Both the position numbers and the translations under genes were made by a program. A stretch of 64,000 bases of DNA, from assembly GCA_010909165.1 (NCBI GenBank), contig MU008200.1, positions 372,001-436,000 on the forward strand, read 5' to 3'. Of this stretch, positions 29,800 through 40,140 are shown one piece after another (position 1 is the first letter of the stretch; each line of letters starts with the position of its first letter). The DNA is from Anthoceros angustus (Eukaryota; Streptophyta; Anthocerotopsida; Anthocerotales; Anthocerotaceae). The notes beneath the pieces are model-generated. The model had not been told where the DNA came from. It searched no databases and saw nothing but the letters and a program-made list of their open reading frames with translations.

Positions 29800-30890
29800 G
29801 AGGCATTAATGCTTGTCACCCGATGAGTGTGTTGACTAGCTAGATAGGAATGTTGGAGCCATTAAGGCTCACATAGGTGAATTTGCTAGAATAGAATTTT
29901 ACCCAAGATGCTTGGATGTCGAACTTAAAATCGACAATAGGATACACTAAAATAAGGAGTGAGGCGTGCCGGAGGGCGCCGAGGCTGTGAGGACCTCCCT
30001 ATAAAAGGAGGAGCTTGTGAAGTAAAATTATCGTGTCTTGCGCTCCCATCCTCCGAGTCCTTCACTTTGTGTGCGAGAATTTCGTGTGCAAGCCAACGCA
30101 TGTCTGGTAGAGAGGAGAAGCAGCGGCGGTGTCTGGGCGGAGGGCTTGCTCTTTGCAGCGCCCACTAGCTGCTCCCCTTGTGAATGGTTGTTGTGTGAAT
30201 TGTTTTGCTTTGAGTGTGTGGCGATGCTCAAGGAACTCTCGGCTTGAGGGTAGACTGCAAGGAAAGACTCCCTGGAGGTTCTCCCTGTCTGGTACAAACC
30301 GCATAGCAACCGGCCCAAGGAAGAACTCGTTAATTTCCGGACGGACCCCAGGCAGTTGTGCCGTAAGGGCGAGTTGGAATTAATGAGCCAGCAATCGGTG
30401 TTAGAGTAGGAGATCGTGGAGGAAGGAAGGTTAGATGAGTAGAGAAGAAGAGGGCGTTGTTGATTGAGAGAGTTGTGAGGAGGATTAGAGTGTAGGAAAA
30501 GCGGAGAGAGGCGAGCCTAAGGGCCGAATCCCAAATGCAAGTAAGAGGCGCTCCTGTGGAGAAGAGTGTCTTAGGAGTAGGGACGAAGTTGCGGTGTGGG
30601 TCGGGGTCCTGGGCGTGATAGACACCTTCTTAAGGCGTAACCTGCAATTGTGTGGTGTCGTTGTAGGTTGAGGTTTGGTGAGCGACGGGCGTAGCTGCTG
30701 TAGAGGAGGCGTGAGGCGCCTTGCTTGTTTAGAAGGCTGAGGTGGTGTGTAGCTGCGGTGTGATTTCTCAAGATTCGGTTCCCAAGTCTCATGGGACGAA
30801 ACCCAGCGTCTGAAGCAGCGGTGGGATAAGTGTGGCCGCTAGAGGTGCATCTCGGAGCCCGGGATCTGCCTCCCACGGCTGGAGCGTAAG
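29800..30890 (+). promoter_or_regulatory. L block (unit 1, plus copy)
   Basis: This is the best preserved L block. It has CACATAGGTGAA (29,870), ACCCAAGATGCTTGGATGTC (29,905), GAGGACCTCC followed by CTATAAAAGGAGG (TATA box 29,999-30,008) and TTTGTGTGCGAGAATTTCG (30,065). The leader then continues to copia-A gag near 30,890. The TATA box lies within an inverted repeat, AGGACCTCC and CTATAAAAGGAGG. It is the likely promoter of the truncated copia-A. Confidence 0.65.
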
Positions 30891-31400
30891 GATGTGCTCG
30901 TTCTATACTCATTGCTGCCTTAGATAGAAATGTGATGCCACACACCATAGATGCCAAAACCTCGGCAGATGTGTGGAAAGTTTTCCAGTCGATATATCAG
31001 GACAAGAGTTCGGCGTCCCTGGTGCATGCGCACAGAGACTTCTTCAACTTGAGGATGCGGGACAATGAGCCTGTTGAGGCTTATATCAACGTGCTAATCT
31101 TGCCTATTGTGTGCAGTCTTGTGAAGTTCAAGCTATAAGTATCTTGGCTTCACTTCCAAAGTTATCGCACTTTGTTGGCGATCGAATGCCACAATACATC
31201 TGTTCAACTACTACAGCCAGCCAGAAGGTAACACTCGAGGTAATTGGCGCCCTTATATCCGAGGCGCACAAGGAGTTTTCACAAACCTAAGGGCTCCACT
31301 TCCAACAACACAAGAGTATTGTTTACATCAAGAGTGGCTTTCGAGGTCGAGTAGAGGACGTGGTTCCTACTCGAACCCAGCGATGTAATCACCAAGAAGA
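30890..31400 (+). pseudogene. copia-A gag (unit 1, plus)
   Basis: The frame at 30,932-31,138 reads MPHTIDAKTSADVWKVFQSI, YQDKSSASLVHAHRDFFNLR and MRDNEPVEAYIN, a copia UBN2-type gag. A shift then leads to LASLPKLSHFVG and the KGSTSNN/RVLFTSR tail. Unit 2 has the same in one frame. Confidence 0.85.
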
Positions 31401-32565
31401 CTTTTGTGTGTGCCGGTGTAAGATTCACAGCCATTATGAGCAGAGGCATCGTAAGAAGAAAGGAGGAGAGCCAGTGCGATCATCCTCCGAGCAACGTCAC
31501 CATCAGCAAGGCTAAGCAGTCCACTATCCTGGCGGTTTGTTTGTCTACACAAGTACAATCGACACATGGTTTCTCGATTCGAGAGCCACAAGTCATATTT
31601 GCTTTCACAGTGCTTTTCTTCTTTCACTCCTTACGCTGATGCCAACAGTTTGTCTTATTAGGGGCGATAGTGGACTTTCTATCAAAGGTTGAGCTCATTA
31701 TCATTTCCTTGCACGACTCTTCAAATATACACTCACAAGGTTCTCTATGTCCCTTCAATGACTAAGAACTTGATGTCATCCTAAAGTGTCACGGGAACAT
31801 TCGCCGAGTGTGTTTTGATCGGCAAGGGTGCTATGTTACAAGCTCAAGTTAGGGCATCATCTTTTCTCGGCTCACCTTCTCACGACTGCACCTCCGAGCG
31901 TCAAGGCGTGTTAGGTTCTACTCAATCGGTTATTCCACAGGTACCTCCACACAATTGTGTCGTCTTGGACATGTCAACTTCCTCAGTTCCTTATCAAAGG
32001 TGAGAGTTATCGTGAGCCTCTTGAATTCTCTTTTGATAAGAGCATATACAGAGTCACATCAATTGAGTAAGGCACATTCACCTTTAAGGATATGGCCTTA
32101 GCCGCTTGATGGCTTGCTTCACCGTGCATAGCGACATATGTGATGTCCACTCCTTTGGGGCGGACTATTTCTTGACTTTCATCGCAGTGGAGGCGGATAT
32201 TGTGTAGTTTTCTTTCTCGACACAAGAGTGAAGCTTTTGGTTTCAAGTCTTATGTTCGCTATGCTCAACGCGGACTTCACAGAGGTCAATTTTGCAAGGA
32301 TAATGGCGGTGAGTCAACCGATCACGCATTCGCATCGCACATGGAAGAAGAATCCTTCATCGTTGACAATTCCTTACACTCCAGGGCGAATGCTTTCGGG
32401 CAACGCAAAAGCGAACTCTCTGAGGAAGCCACTTTGGCTTCTCTTTCTTTCTTGGACTCACCGTGGTATTGGGCGAAGTTTTGATGGCGTCAACTATGTA
32501 CGAATCGGCAACAAGGAGCTTGGCTCCATGACCCTTTGAAAGATGGACGGGCAAGTAGCCCAGTT
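31400..32565 (+). pseudogene. copia-A protease and integrase, truncated (unit 1)
   Basis: Plus frames show THGFSIREPQVIFAF (remains of the protease DSGATSHICF site, 31,565-31,620), SSFLGSPSHD, LDMSTSS, then GGADYFLTF-type residues near 32,155-32,185, NFARIMAV (DNGGEYT in the minus copy, 32,290) and KELGSMTL (TPFERW region) at 32,510-32,540. Sequence homologous to the complete copy at 6-9 kb stops right there. No RT or RNase H follows and the V' block begins instead. The element therefore could not move without help from another copy. Confidence 0.8.
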
Positions 32566-33300
32566 CGACACCTCACAATTTTCGGTGATGGACCGCGAAG
32601 ATGCGGAGATGGAAGGTAGGATAGATCCTACCATGGCAGGAATCCCGCCTACGAGGATAGGAGGTGTTCCCACAGGGGTTTGGGACCCCTTTCGTCCTCT
32701 CATGACAAGGCCTACAGTGGCAGGAATTAGTTCTACCACGGTGGGAAGTAGTCCTACGGTGGTAGAAGCACCTCCTACCACAGTGGGAGGAAAAGTCACG
32801 GTTTGGAAGCTCCCAAGCGGAGATAAGGAGACAACCGGCCCGTTAGGTGGGCGAGCGGATGGAGTCACGGTGGGAGGAGTTGCCCACCAAGTGATGAGCG
32901 GGGGCTCATCATAGGGAAGCAAGGGATGTAAGATCCCATGAGCAAGGCAAAGGCCTTGAGTCTCCGGGAGGTAGAAAGGAGACTTAGACATGTTGGAAGA
33001 GATGCTGCGCGCATAGGGAGATGTTCAGCAAGGTTGACATAGGGCCGCCAAGGAGAGTTGAATTCTTGAAGACGGAGGCGGAAAAGACAAGGACCTACCA
33101 AGCAAGGGAAATTGCAAGTAGGCGGCGGAAGCTTCAGTGGCGGGAGGATGTTGGGACCTCATGATGATGATAGGGAGGCCCTCATGCAAGTGCAAGTCCG
33201 GAAGCCTTAGACTTGGAGAGTGTCCCAAGCCCAACATGGGTGAAGGAACTTGCACTGAGGAAGCGAGTGAGCGGAGAAGCCTGCTGGGGAGGTGAGGAGA
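32560..33300 (+). pseudogene. shortened RV linker and V (V', unit 1)
   Basis: Joined to the cut integrase, an open frame (32,543-32,914) reads EDAEMEGRIDPTMAGIPPTR, then PTVAGISSTTVG, SPTVVEAPPTTVGG and KVTVWKLPSGDKETTGPLGG. This is the R-V linker with the palindromes as PTxVG units. The V start follows (near 32,990, MLEEMLRA-like). Most of the coiled coil is then missing: REIASRRRKLQWREDVGTS joins directly to the DDDREALMQVQ end near 33,150-33,190. Confidence 0.65.
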
Positions 33301-33385
33301 AGAAATGACCCGGTAGGAACACCTACCATGTGGTAGGAGGAGTTCCTACTGGTAGGAGGACTCTACCGTGGTGGGAGAACCTAGT
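33300..33385. repeat. palindromes after V' (unit 1)
   Basis: Four degraded units (CACCTACCATGTGGTAGGAGG, CCTACTGGTAGGAGG, CTCTACCGTGGTGGGAG) lie between V' and the next L block. Confidence 0.6.
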
Positions 33386-33389
33386 AGAG

Positions 33390-34420
33390 GTGTGTTGACT
33401 AGCTAGATGGGAATGTTGGGAGCCATTAAGGCTCACATAGGTGAAGTTGCTAGAATAGAATTTTACCCAAGATGCTTGGATGTCGAACTTAAAGTCGACA
33501 ATAGGATACACTAAAATAAGGAGTGAGGCGTGCAGGGAGGGCGCGCCGGAGGAGGCATGTGAGGACCTCCTATAAAAGGAGGGAGCTTGTGAGTAAAATT
33601 ATAGGTGTCTTGCGCTCCCATCCTCAGTCCTTCGCTTTGTGTGCGAGAATTTCGTCTTGCAAGCCAACGCGATGTCACAGTAGAGGGGCCGCGGTCGAGT
33701 CTTTGGGTGGAGGGCTTGCTCTTTCGCGCCCACACTGCTCCCTTGTGAATGGTTGTTGTGTGGTGTTTTGCTTTGAGTGTGTGGCGATGCTCAAGGAACT
33801 CTCGGCAGTGACTGAGGAAAGACTCCTGGAGGTTCATTTGTTTGGTACAAACCACATAGCAACTGCCCAAGGAAGAACTTCGTTAATTCCGGACGGACCC
33901 GAACTGTGCCGTAAGGCGAGTTGGAATTAATGAGCCGATTATCGTGTTAGAGTAGGAGATTGTGGAGGAAGGAAGGTTTGATGAGTAGAAGAAGAGGCGT
34001 CGTTGATTGAGGGAGTTGTGAGGAGGATTAGTGTAGGAAAAGCGGAGGCCACAGGCGGAGCCTGAGAAGATCCCAAATGCAAGTAAGAGGCGCTCCACAT
34101 GTGGAGGAGAGTGGTCTTAGGAGTAGGGACAGTGTGGTGTGGGTCGGGGGTCCCCGGGCGCCCGTGATAGACGCCTTGTTGTTAAGACGTGACCTGCAAT
34201 CGGGTGGTGTCGTTGTAGGTTGAGGCTTGGTGAATTTAAAGCGATCTGTGTAGCTGCTGTAGAGGGGCGTGAGGCGCCTTGCTTGTTTAGAAGGTTGAGG
34301 TAGTGTGTAGCTGCGGTGGTGACTGATTTCTCAAGATTCGGCGTTCACAAGTCTCATGGGACAAAACCAAGCGTCAGCAGACGATTAGGATAAGTGTGGC
34401 CGCTAGAGGTGCATCTCGGA
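33390..34420 (+). promoter_or_regulatory. L block, second copy (unit 1)
   Basis: This is a full L block (CACATAGGTGAA 33,435; TATAAAAGG 33,571-33,579; TTTGTGTGCGAGAATTTCG 33,635), again followed by the first bases of copia-A gag (GTGGCCGCTAGAGGTGCATC). The gag then stops at GCCTCCCACA and is replaced by an unrelated stretch. Confidence 0.65.
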
Positions 34421-34770
34421 AGCCGGGATCTGCCTCCCACAACAACCCTCGGACTCCAGTCTATGTTTGTACTTCAGGGATCACCATGATTAGAGGCGGA
34501 TGGTATAGATGGGAGCGGACATGGTGGGAATTTCATTCGTTCTCTGATGAGGACCTCCTGCATCGATTTAGCTCCACTATTTGTGTGGTTTGAGAAGTGC
34601 TAGAACTAGCCCGACATTGTAACACATGTATCGATGTCACGAGAGAGGATGTCGAGAGTCCGCATGGGTGGAGCCACATGGACAGCAATGATGACCACAG
34701 TGCGAAGAAGAGCTTAGCGAAACATAAAGCAACCTACCTACCCATCAAGCTCCAACGAGGATGATAGCGA
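34421..34770. other. unassigned stretch between L and copia-C (unit 1)
   Basis: Shared with 51,990-52,330 in unit 2 and nowhere else. A plus frame (34,396-34,593) reads GITMIRGGWYRWERTWWEFH, and its sister reads ITMIRADGIDGADMVGISFR, so the frame is not clearly conserved. The minus strand has a GTGGGAG near 34,575 that could be the polypurine tract of copia-C (clearer at 52,137-52,147). The copia-C LTR seen at 57.1 kb is not found here. Confidence 0.4.
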
Positions 34771-35300
34771 CTAGCCCTCTAGGAACAGACTATGCTTTCA
34801 TATGCTGAACTTATCCTTCTCATGCTGCTGGACATGGGTATGTGACCAGACTCTAAGACTCCAAGTGACTCCTTGAACCGGAAATGTTTTGCTCTGGCTA
34901 AGGACTTGGTGAGAATATCTGCTACATTTGCATACATTGGGATATATTCAAGCTTGATTGACTGAGCTAACGTCACGATAAAATGATGATGCACCTCGAT
35001 ATGTTTGGTCCTCGCATGAAAGCAGGATTATGTGCCAAAGCCGGTCTTGGTGATTATCGCGAGATAGTTGTGGGTTCACGTTGAGCTTGGCCCACATCTT
35101 CAAGTAGCCTCCTTAGCCAAATTGCTTCCTTGGCTGCTTTAGTTAAAGCTGAATATTCAGCTTTGTGACAATGACCACGATGGATTGTTTCTTGAGGACC
35201 AAGTGGCACCGAGCTAACAAGAAGGCGTGAGACACATACTTCACAGTATCGGGATCTGCGGTCGCATCGCAATACCTATCAAGGTGAGCATGTCCTCATC
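34771..35300 (-). pseudogene. copia-C RNase H (unit 1)
   Basis: Minus frames give HKAEYSALTKAAKEAIWLRR then LLEDVGQAQREPTTI, a gap, KHIEVHHHFI, KLEYIPMYANVADILTKSLA and RAKHFRFKESLGVLESGHIP. These are the copia RNase H hallmarks (AEY, KHI.VHHHFIR, ADILTKSL). DNQPA is broken by a shift. Confidence 0.9.
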
Positions 35301-36563
35301 ACGTATGTCTAGAGTAGTGGATTCCATGATTGCTAGTGCCCTTCAAATACCTAAGGATACGCTTAGTGGCTGACCAATGTGGCCTGCTAGGATCCTTCAG
35401 GAACTGCGAAACTATACTTGCAGCAAAAGAAACATCAGGCCTGGTATGGTTCGAACAAAAGATTAGAGAACCTACTGCCTGTGCATAGGGAACTAAGGAC
35501 ATCTCTTCACGCTCTGCATCAGTCTGTGGGGATTGGGACTTGCTCAACTTACAACCCGCTTCTAAAGGGTAAGAGCTAAACAGCTTAGTCCGCTTATACT
35601 TATACAACATATCATAGATATATTTCTCACTGGTGAATCACTAATGTGCCGATCGTCATCCCAGGAGTTGAGTTCAAGACAATAAGTAAGCTCACCAATG
35701 TCCACCATATCAAAGCGACCCGGATAAGAGAGTCTTACCTTCTTTATGCCGGCAAGATCAGTTCCCATAAGTATACAGTCGTCGACATATAAGGCCAGAA
35801 TAACATAGCCTGTCTCCTGTTGCTGCAGGTAAACATTGGTGTCTGCCAGGCTTTTGACGAAGCCAAACTCCAGTAGAAACTCATCTATGCAGAAATACCA
35901 AGCTCTAGGACTTTGTTTTAGCCCGTATATGGTCTTGAGCAGCTTAAAAACGTGGTCTTCTTTTCCTTTCAGCTCAAACCCTTCAGGCTGCTGCATATAA
36001 ATCTCTTCCTCTAACTGACCATGGAGAAAGGTAGTCTTGACGTCCATTTGATGGATGAATAGCTTGAAGAAGGCTGACATAGCAAAGAGGACCCTGAGAG
36101 ACTGGGACTTGACAACAGGGGAAAAGGTGTCATGGTAATCTGTGGAACCGAGAAAACCACGAGCCACTAACCTAGCCTTGTACCGGGAAATGCTGCCATC
36201 TGCCTTGTATTTCAACTTAAAGACCCATTTAGAGGTGACAATTTTCCTCCCCGGAGGCGGAGGGCAGACTTCCCAGGTATGGTTTTGTATCAGGCTGTCG
36301 TATTCAGACTTAATGGCTTGCTCCCACGGCCTAGACTCTGGCCCACTACGAGCATCTTTGTAGGTCTGAGGTTCATAACCAGGGTTGATGGTAAGGTTGA
36401 CCACATCGACAACATCAACGACAAACTCATCAACCTGAGAACCATGGGGTCGAGGGACCTTACGAAAATCCTCACTACGATAAGGAGGCTCATGCCACTG
36501 AGAGGGAGGGCGATGAGGGCAACCACACCTACGTAAAGGAGGAGGAGGCTGAGGAACGGGCAT
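35300..36563 (-). pseudogene. copia-C reverse transcriptase (unit 1, nearly open)
   Basis: A 333-codon frame (36,563-35,562) covers most of RT: VCPPPPGRKIVTSKWVFKLK, SRYKARLVARGFLGSTDYHD, HQMDVKTTFLHGQLEEEIYM, KLLKTIYGLKQSPRAW, ALYVDDCILMGTDL (YVDD codons at 35,778-35,789) and MVDIGELTYCLEL. The end of RT follows in another frame (MSLVPYAQAVGSLI, RPDVSFAASIVSQF, PHWSATKRILRYLKGTSNHG). This is the least damaged RT in the window. One shift near 35,590-35,640 separates the parts. Confidence 0.92.
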
Positions 36564-37720
36564 TAGAAACTCAGCACGTTCAGCAATATCAGCCTCCTCA
36601 TATTGGGGAACAAAGCCAGCAATGGGGACCTGAGGACCCGGAGGGGCATCGAATAATCAACATCGGAATCGAAGAATCTCGCACTGAGAACAGCCCTACT
36701 AGAGGAGCAACCCCACCAGCGGGAACAGCCGGATAAGGTTGTCCAGGAACATCTGCTGGAAAAGAGGCATCAAACTGTGGAAAAGAAACAGCTTCCAACT
36801 CATGGTCAGAGTCATCAGTACTGTCAAAATGTCCCGCAGCATCGAAAGGGACAGGAACTGAAGAATCATCCAAAGAAGGAGCCTGGAGTACAGATCTCTC
36901 ATCAAATACCACTGTCCGGGCATGGAGTACCTTATGAGAGATAGGATCAAACAATTTGTACCCGTGGATGCCGATAGTGTAGCCGATAAAAATATGCCGC
37001 TTTGATTTATAAGAGAACTTCTGACGCAGTTTGTCCGGAATATGTGCATAGGCAATGCTCCCAAAAACTCGAAGATGTGACAGATCGGGCTTGACCCTGT
37101 CCAAGCCTCAAAGGGTATCTGTCCATGAAGGGATGAGACAACAATCTGCTCAAGATATGGCAACTTGAACTGCTTCCCCCAATCGCATGTGCAACCTCCT
37201 CAAAACATAAGGGACCTGGCTGAATCCTGAATAGTACGATGAAAACGTTCAGCCCGGCCATTCATGTCAGAATGGTAAGGAATAGTGAGTTGTCTTATGA
37301 TTCCTCTTTCTTCGCAAAAATCTTGGAAAGCAGCTGACATATACTCTTTGGCATTGTCGGATCTGAGGCATTTCAACTTATGCCCAGTCTGGCGTTCTGC
37401 ATAAGCCAGATACTTCTTAAAGCAGTCACATACCTCACTCTTATGCTGAAGGAGAGATGTAACAATGAAGTGAGTCCTGTCATCCTCAAATACCACAAAA
37501 TATTGTGAGCCTCCCCAGGATGGAGTAGACATAGGGCCATAGATATCTGTGTGGATTAGATCCAGAGGTTCTGTAACCTTGAGGTTTATACTCCCAAAGT
37601 GGGATATAAACTACTTGCCATGGATACAAGCTACACACAACTCCAGATCAAGTAACTCGATTCCACAAATCCGCTTACCATCGTCTCTTTGAGAAGACGT
37701 CATGGCTTTGTATATTAGGA
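36563..37720 (-). pseudogene. copia-C integrase (unit 1)
   Basis: From 37,700 down: a damaged zinc-binding part, then MSTPSWGGSQYFVVFEDDRT, KCLRSDNAKEYMSAAFQDFC (second catalytic D), EERGIIRQLTIPYHSDMNGR and AERFHRTIQDSARSL (the E of AER). A shift then leads to the C-terminal part PDLSHLRVFGSIAYAHIPDK and HGYKLFDPISHKVLHARTVV. Order and spacing are typical of copia integrase. Three frames are needed. Confidence 0.9.
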
Positions 37721-37796
37721 TGACCCAACTGCAATGCCATAGATAAGCTATACTAACAGAGCCTTGCATCAGAACATGGGCTGCAGGAGCGGAACA

Positions 37797-38330
37797 TCAA
37801 TAAAGAAATCCGCAAAGGTCATACAAGGCCACGAGCTGTAACTGGATGGAGACTGAGAGAGAAATGGTACACTCTATGCCCTCAAATGTGATTCTGTACA
37901 ACCCTATTTTTCCCAAGGCCATTGTACTAACTAAATTCTTAGTCAGGAGAGGAACATGAAGAGTATTTTCTAACTCCAAAGGTGTACCATTCTGCAGGGT
38001 AACAAGGACTGTTCCAGACCCTCTAGTCGGCAAAGCTGAGTTATCACCTAGGACAACGGCATGGTCATGACCAGGTGGAGTTGGTTGATAGGAAATGAAG
38101 GCCTTCCTCAGAGAACACATGTGATTAGATGCACCACTGTCAAGAAACCAGTGATAAGAATCACGTGAGGAAGATGCAAGACACATTACCAGCAGACCTG
38201 GAGTGGACGCTCTGGCTACATGTGTCTCAGATGAGTGTTTTCCTTTAGCTGCATCATCAGCCTTCTTCTTACAATCCTTAACCCAATGGTTAGGTTTCAA
38301 TAATTACACACACCGGTTTCTTTGTGGAGT
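37797..38330 (-). pseudogene. copia-C protease and broken zinc knuckle (unit 1)
   Basis: The minus frame reads KPNHWVKDCKKKADDAAKGK, then WFLDSGASNHMCSLRKAFIS with the protease DSGA site near 38,135, VVLGDNSALPTRGSGTVLV and LHVPLLTKNLVSTMALGK. In unit 2 the bases before KPNHWV give CNYCG, completing a C-x2-C-x4-H-x4-C knuckle. Here five bases are missing (GTTTCAATAATTA against GTTTGCCACAATAATTA), so the first two Cys are out of frame. Confidence 0.9.
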
Positions 38331-38413
38331 TAGGATCGGTGATGAAGAGGCGCTTGCCGCCTTCCAAGACTCCACCCACGGCCCTCCTCCCACACGACCT
38401 CGCCGCCTCTCCA

Positions 38414-39100
38414 TCAAGAGGCGTGTCTCCTTATTTTGAGACGAACCTCGGCTTGATGTGCTTGCTGTTCTGAAGCAATGCACCAACCTTCCTTCAGACA
38501 AACAGTTGGATGTAGCGGTGTTGTAGAGGTGTGGACTTTGATGGCAATTGCTTCCTGAATGGCACTAAACTGCTCATAACTTGGCGGCAGTGAGGTGAGG
38601 AGTTGAATTGCTGCCCTGTCTTCAGGCACAAAAACTCCACAAGATGCCAGCTTGGCTCTGGCTGCACGAAACCTCGAGGCATGGCTCTCAACAGAATTTG
38701 TCTCCTTCATGCAGTGTCCGAAATGTAAGGTTGTCAACTCCGTCATCATATCCTTAGATTCATAAGTGTCACCTAACAATGTCCATGCTTCATTTGATGT
38801 ACTTGTCAGCTTGATGTGAGGAATCATGTCTTGGGACACTGAAGACACAAGGATTGAGTGTGCCTTCCTGTCCTTCGACTGCCACTCCTCTGCTTGCTTT
38901 GTCTGTGGGTACCGATCCTCGGTGTTGCCCCCTGACGGTTGACCAGCAATTCTCTGCGGATTGGTGCCATCCACCACATCCATGAGTGACTTCTCTTCAA
39001 GAATACAGCGAATATGAAAACTCCAGTTGTCATAGTTGGAAGGAGTCAAGCGATCCTTCTCCTGGAGTCGGTCAGACCCATCTGACCATGTTCCAGCCAT
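38414..39100 (-). CDS. copia-C gag (unit 1)
   Basis: An open frame of 228 codons starts at ATG 39,100 with MAGTWSDGSDRLQ. It shows the UBN2-type gag pattern: LTPSNYDNWSFHIRCILEEK, then VVDGTNPQRIAG, EEWQSKDRKAHSILVSSVSQ, STSNEAWTLLGDTYESKDMM, LTTLHFGHCMKETNSVESHA and VFVPEDRAAIQLLTSLPPSY. It would form the capsid of the virus-like particle. The end is shifted, since the C-terminal residues do not match the zinc-knuckle frame that follows. It is the longest intact gag in the window. Confidence 0.9.
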   Translation of the reverse strand: MAGTWSDGSDRLQEKDRLTPSNYDNWSFHIRCILEEKSLMDVVDGTNPQRIAGQPSGGNTEDRYPQTKQAEEWQSKDRKAHSILVSSVSQDMIPHIKLTSTSNEAWTLLGDTYESKDMMTELTTLHFGHCMKETNSVESHASRFRAARAKLASCGVFVPEDRAAIQLLTSLPPSYEQFSAIQEAIAIKVHTSTTPLHPTVCLKEGWCIASEQQAHQAEVRLKIRRHAS

Positions 39101-39112
39101 TACTGCTGGAAA

Positions 39113-39298
39113 TCAAGGTGAGTATTGTGGGACAGGAACATCAGACCCGAGCTGCTGTCGAATCTCTCTAATTTCCTTGGCATGTCTCTTCCTCGTGATT
39201 TGCTCTTGCTCACAGCTCAAAGGTCCTTGCCCTTGCTCTCCTTCCCACACCTTGGCGTCGAACCCGATTTCTCCTGAAAGCTCAACAAAATTCCCCAC
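39113..39298 (-). CDS. chimeric ORF across the duplication junction
   Basis: The 61-codon frame starts in RV sequence (MGNFVELSGEIGFDAKV, EGEQGQGPLSCEQEQITR) and after residue 36 continues as the copia-C upstream ORF (KRHAKEIREIRQQLGSDVPV then PQYSP-stop). The switch lies at the unit junction near 39,187. It is in frame, perhaps by chance. Confidence 0.6.
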   Translation of the reverse strand: MGNFVELSGEIGFDAKVWEGEQGQGPLSCEQEQITRKRHAKEIREIRQQLGSDVPVPQYSP

Positions 39299-39299
39299 G

Positions 39300-39680
39300 G
39301 ACTCTTACACCTTGATTTAGGAGCCCTTCACCGGTTTCCTAGCAATCTTGCCACGCTCCACCCTCCTAGGCACCCTCACGAGCTTGGCAAGTGTTGGGTT
39401 GCCCCAACCTTCTTCTCCTTCTTCTCTTCTTCCTCTTTTCCTCCTTCTTCCTCTCTTGGGCGCTGGCGGTTCGCCTCCTTGTGAGCTTGCCCTCCTTCTC
39501 CTCCTCAAGCAGGCGCGTGTCGGCGCGTTGCTGTATGGGGGCCTTGGGAAGCAGGGTGTGGCGTGGCGCCTTCTGTTCTGCGGTAGTCTCTTCAAGTTTA
39601 CGAGTTGTGGCCTCCTGCGCACTGACCACTTTTATAAGTCACCCAAGGGTTAGAAAAGTAACTACCATTCTATCCTGCCC
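39300..39680 (-). pseudogene. RV N-terminus (unit 2, minus arm)
   Basis: Minus frames give VSAQEATTRKLEETTAEQKA, then PKAPIQQRADTRLLEEEKEG, ERKKEEKRKKRRRRRRLG and KLVRVPRRVERGKIARKPVK. This basic and acidic N-terminus of RV ends at the duplication junction, so the middle and V part are missing on this side. Confidence 0.65.
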
Positions 39681-39843
39681 TTGGATGTGTGCCACGTGGC
39701 CCCTTCTCACCGTTGATGTTAGTTTCCTAATTTCCTTATACTAAAATACCATTTTCCCTATTTTCTAATTTCTAATTCTGAAAATTAGCCTCTAATTTCT
39801 TAATTACCTATTTTGGCCTATTTATCTAGTCCACTAAAAGACT

Positions 39844-39852
39844 CTATATATA
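39844..39852 (-). promoter_or_regulatory. RV promoter TATA box (unit 2, minus arm)
   Basis: CTATATATAG lies in the same setting as 21,995-22,004, with an AT-rich upstream region shared by all arms. Confidence 0.6.
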
Positions 39853-39897
39853 GCAAGCCTATCACCTAAAACATAAGCTACCTTCCTTAGAAACCTA

Positions 39898-40140
39898 TCT
39901 CCTACCGTGGTAGGACATCCTCCTACCATGGTAGGCGTTTTCCCTTTCTCCTACCACGGTAGGAGTTTCTCCCCGGTGGGATACCTACCCTCTCCTACCA
40001 TGGTAGGAGCTATTCCTACGGTAGGTGATCAAAACACTAGCGGGTCATCCTCCTACGGTGGTAGGATCTCTCCTACCCTCGTCTACCATGGTAGGAGTTT
40101 CTCCTACGGTGGTAGGACACCTCCTACCACTCATGTAGGT
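39898..40140. repeat. CCTACCrYGGTAGG palindrome array (unit 2, left)
   Basis: About nine copies of the palindrome with core CCATGG, CCGTGG, CCACGG or shortened forms. It runs parallel to 22,048-22,300. Confidence 0.85.

Larger units (their letters stand above)
21311..39186. repeat. tandem duplication unit 1 (about 17.9 kb)
   Basis: This block matches 39,187-56,505 in order and orientation throughout: R N-terminus, palindrome array, gypsy-G pol, inverted arm, RV, L, truncated copia-A, short V-L, copia-C. Its first bases (CCTCGTGATTTGCTC, 21,311) recur at 39,191, and its last bases (copia-C leader, GGCATGTCTCTT) recur as GGTATGTCTCTT near 56,495. Unit 1 alone has a 600-bp doubling in gypsy-G. 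Confidence 0.9.
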
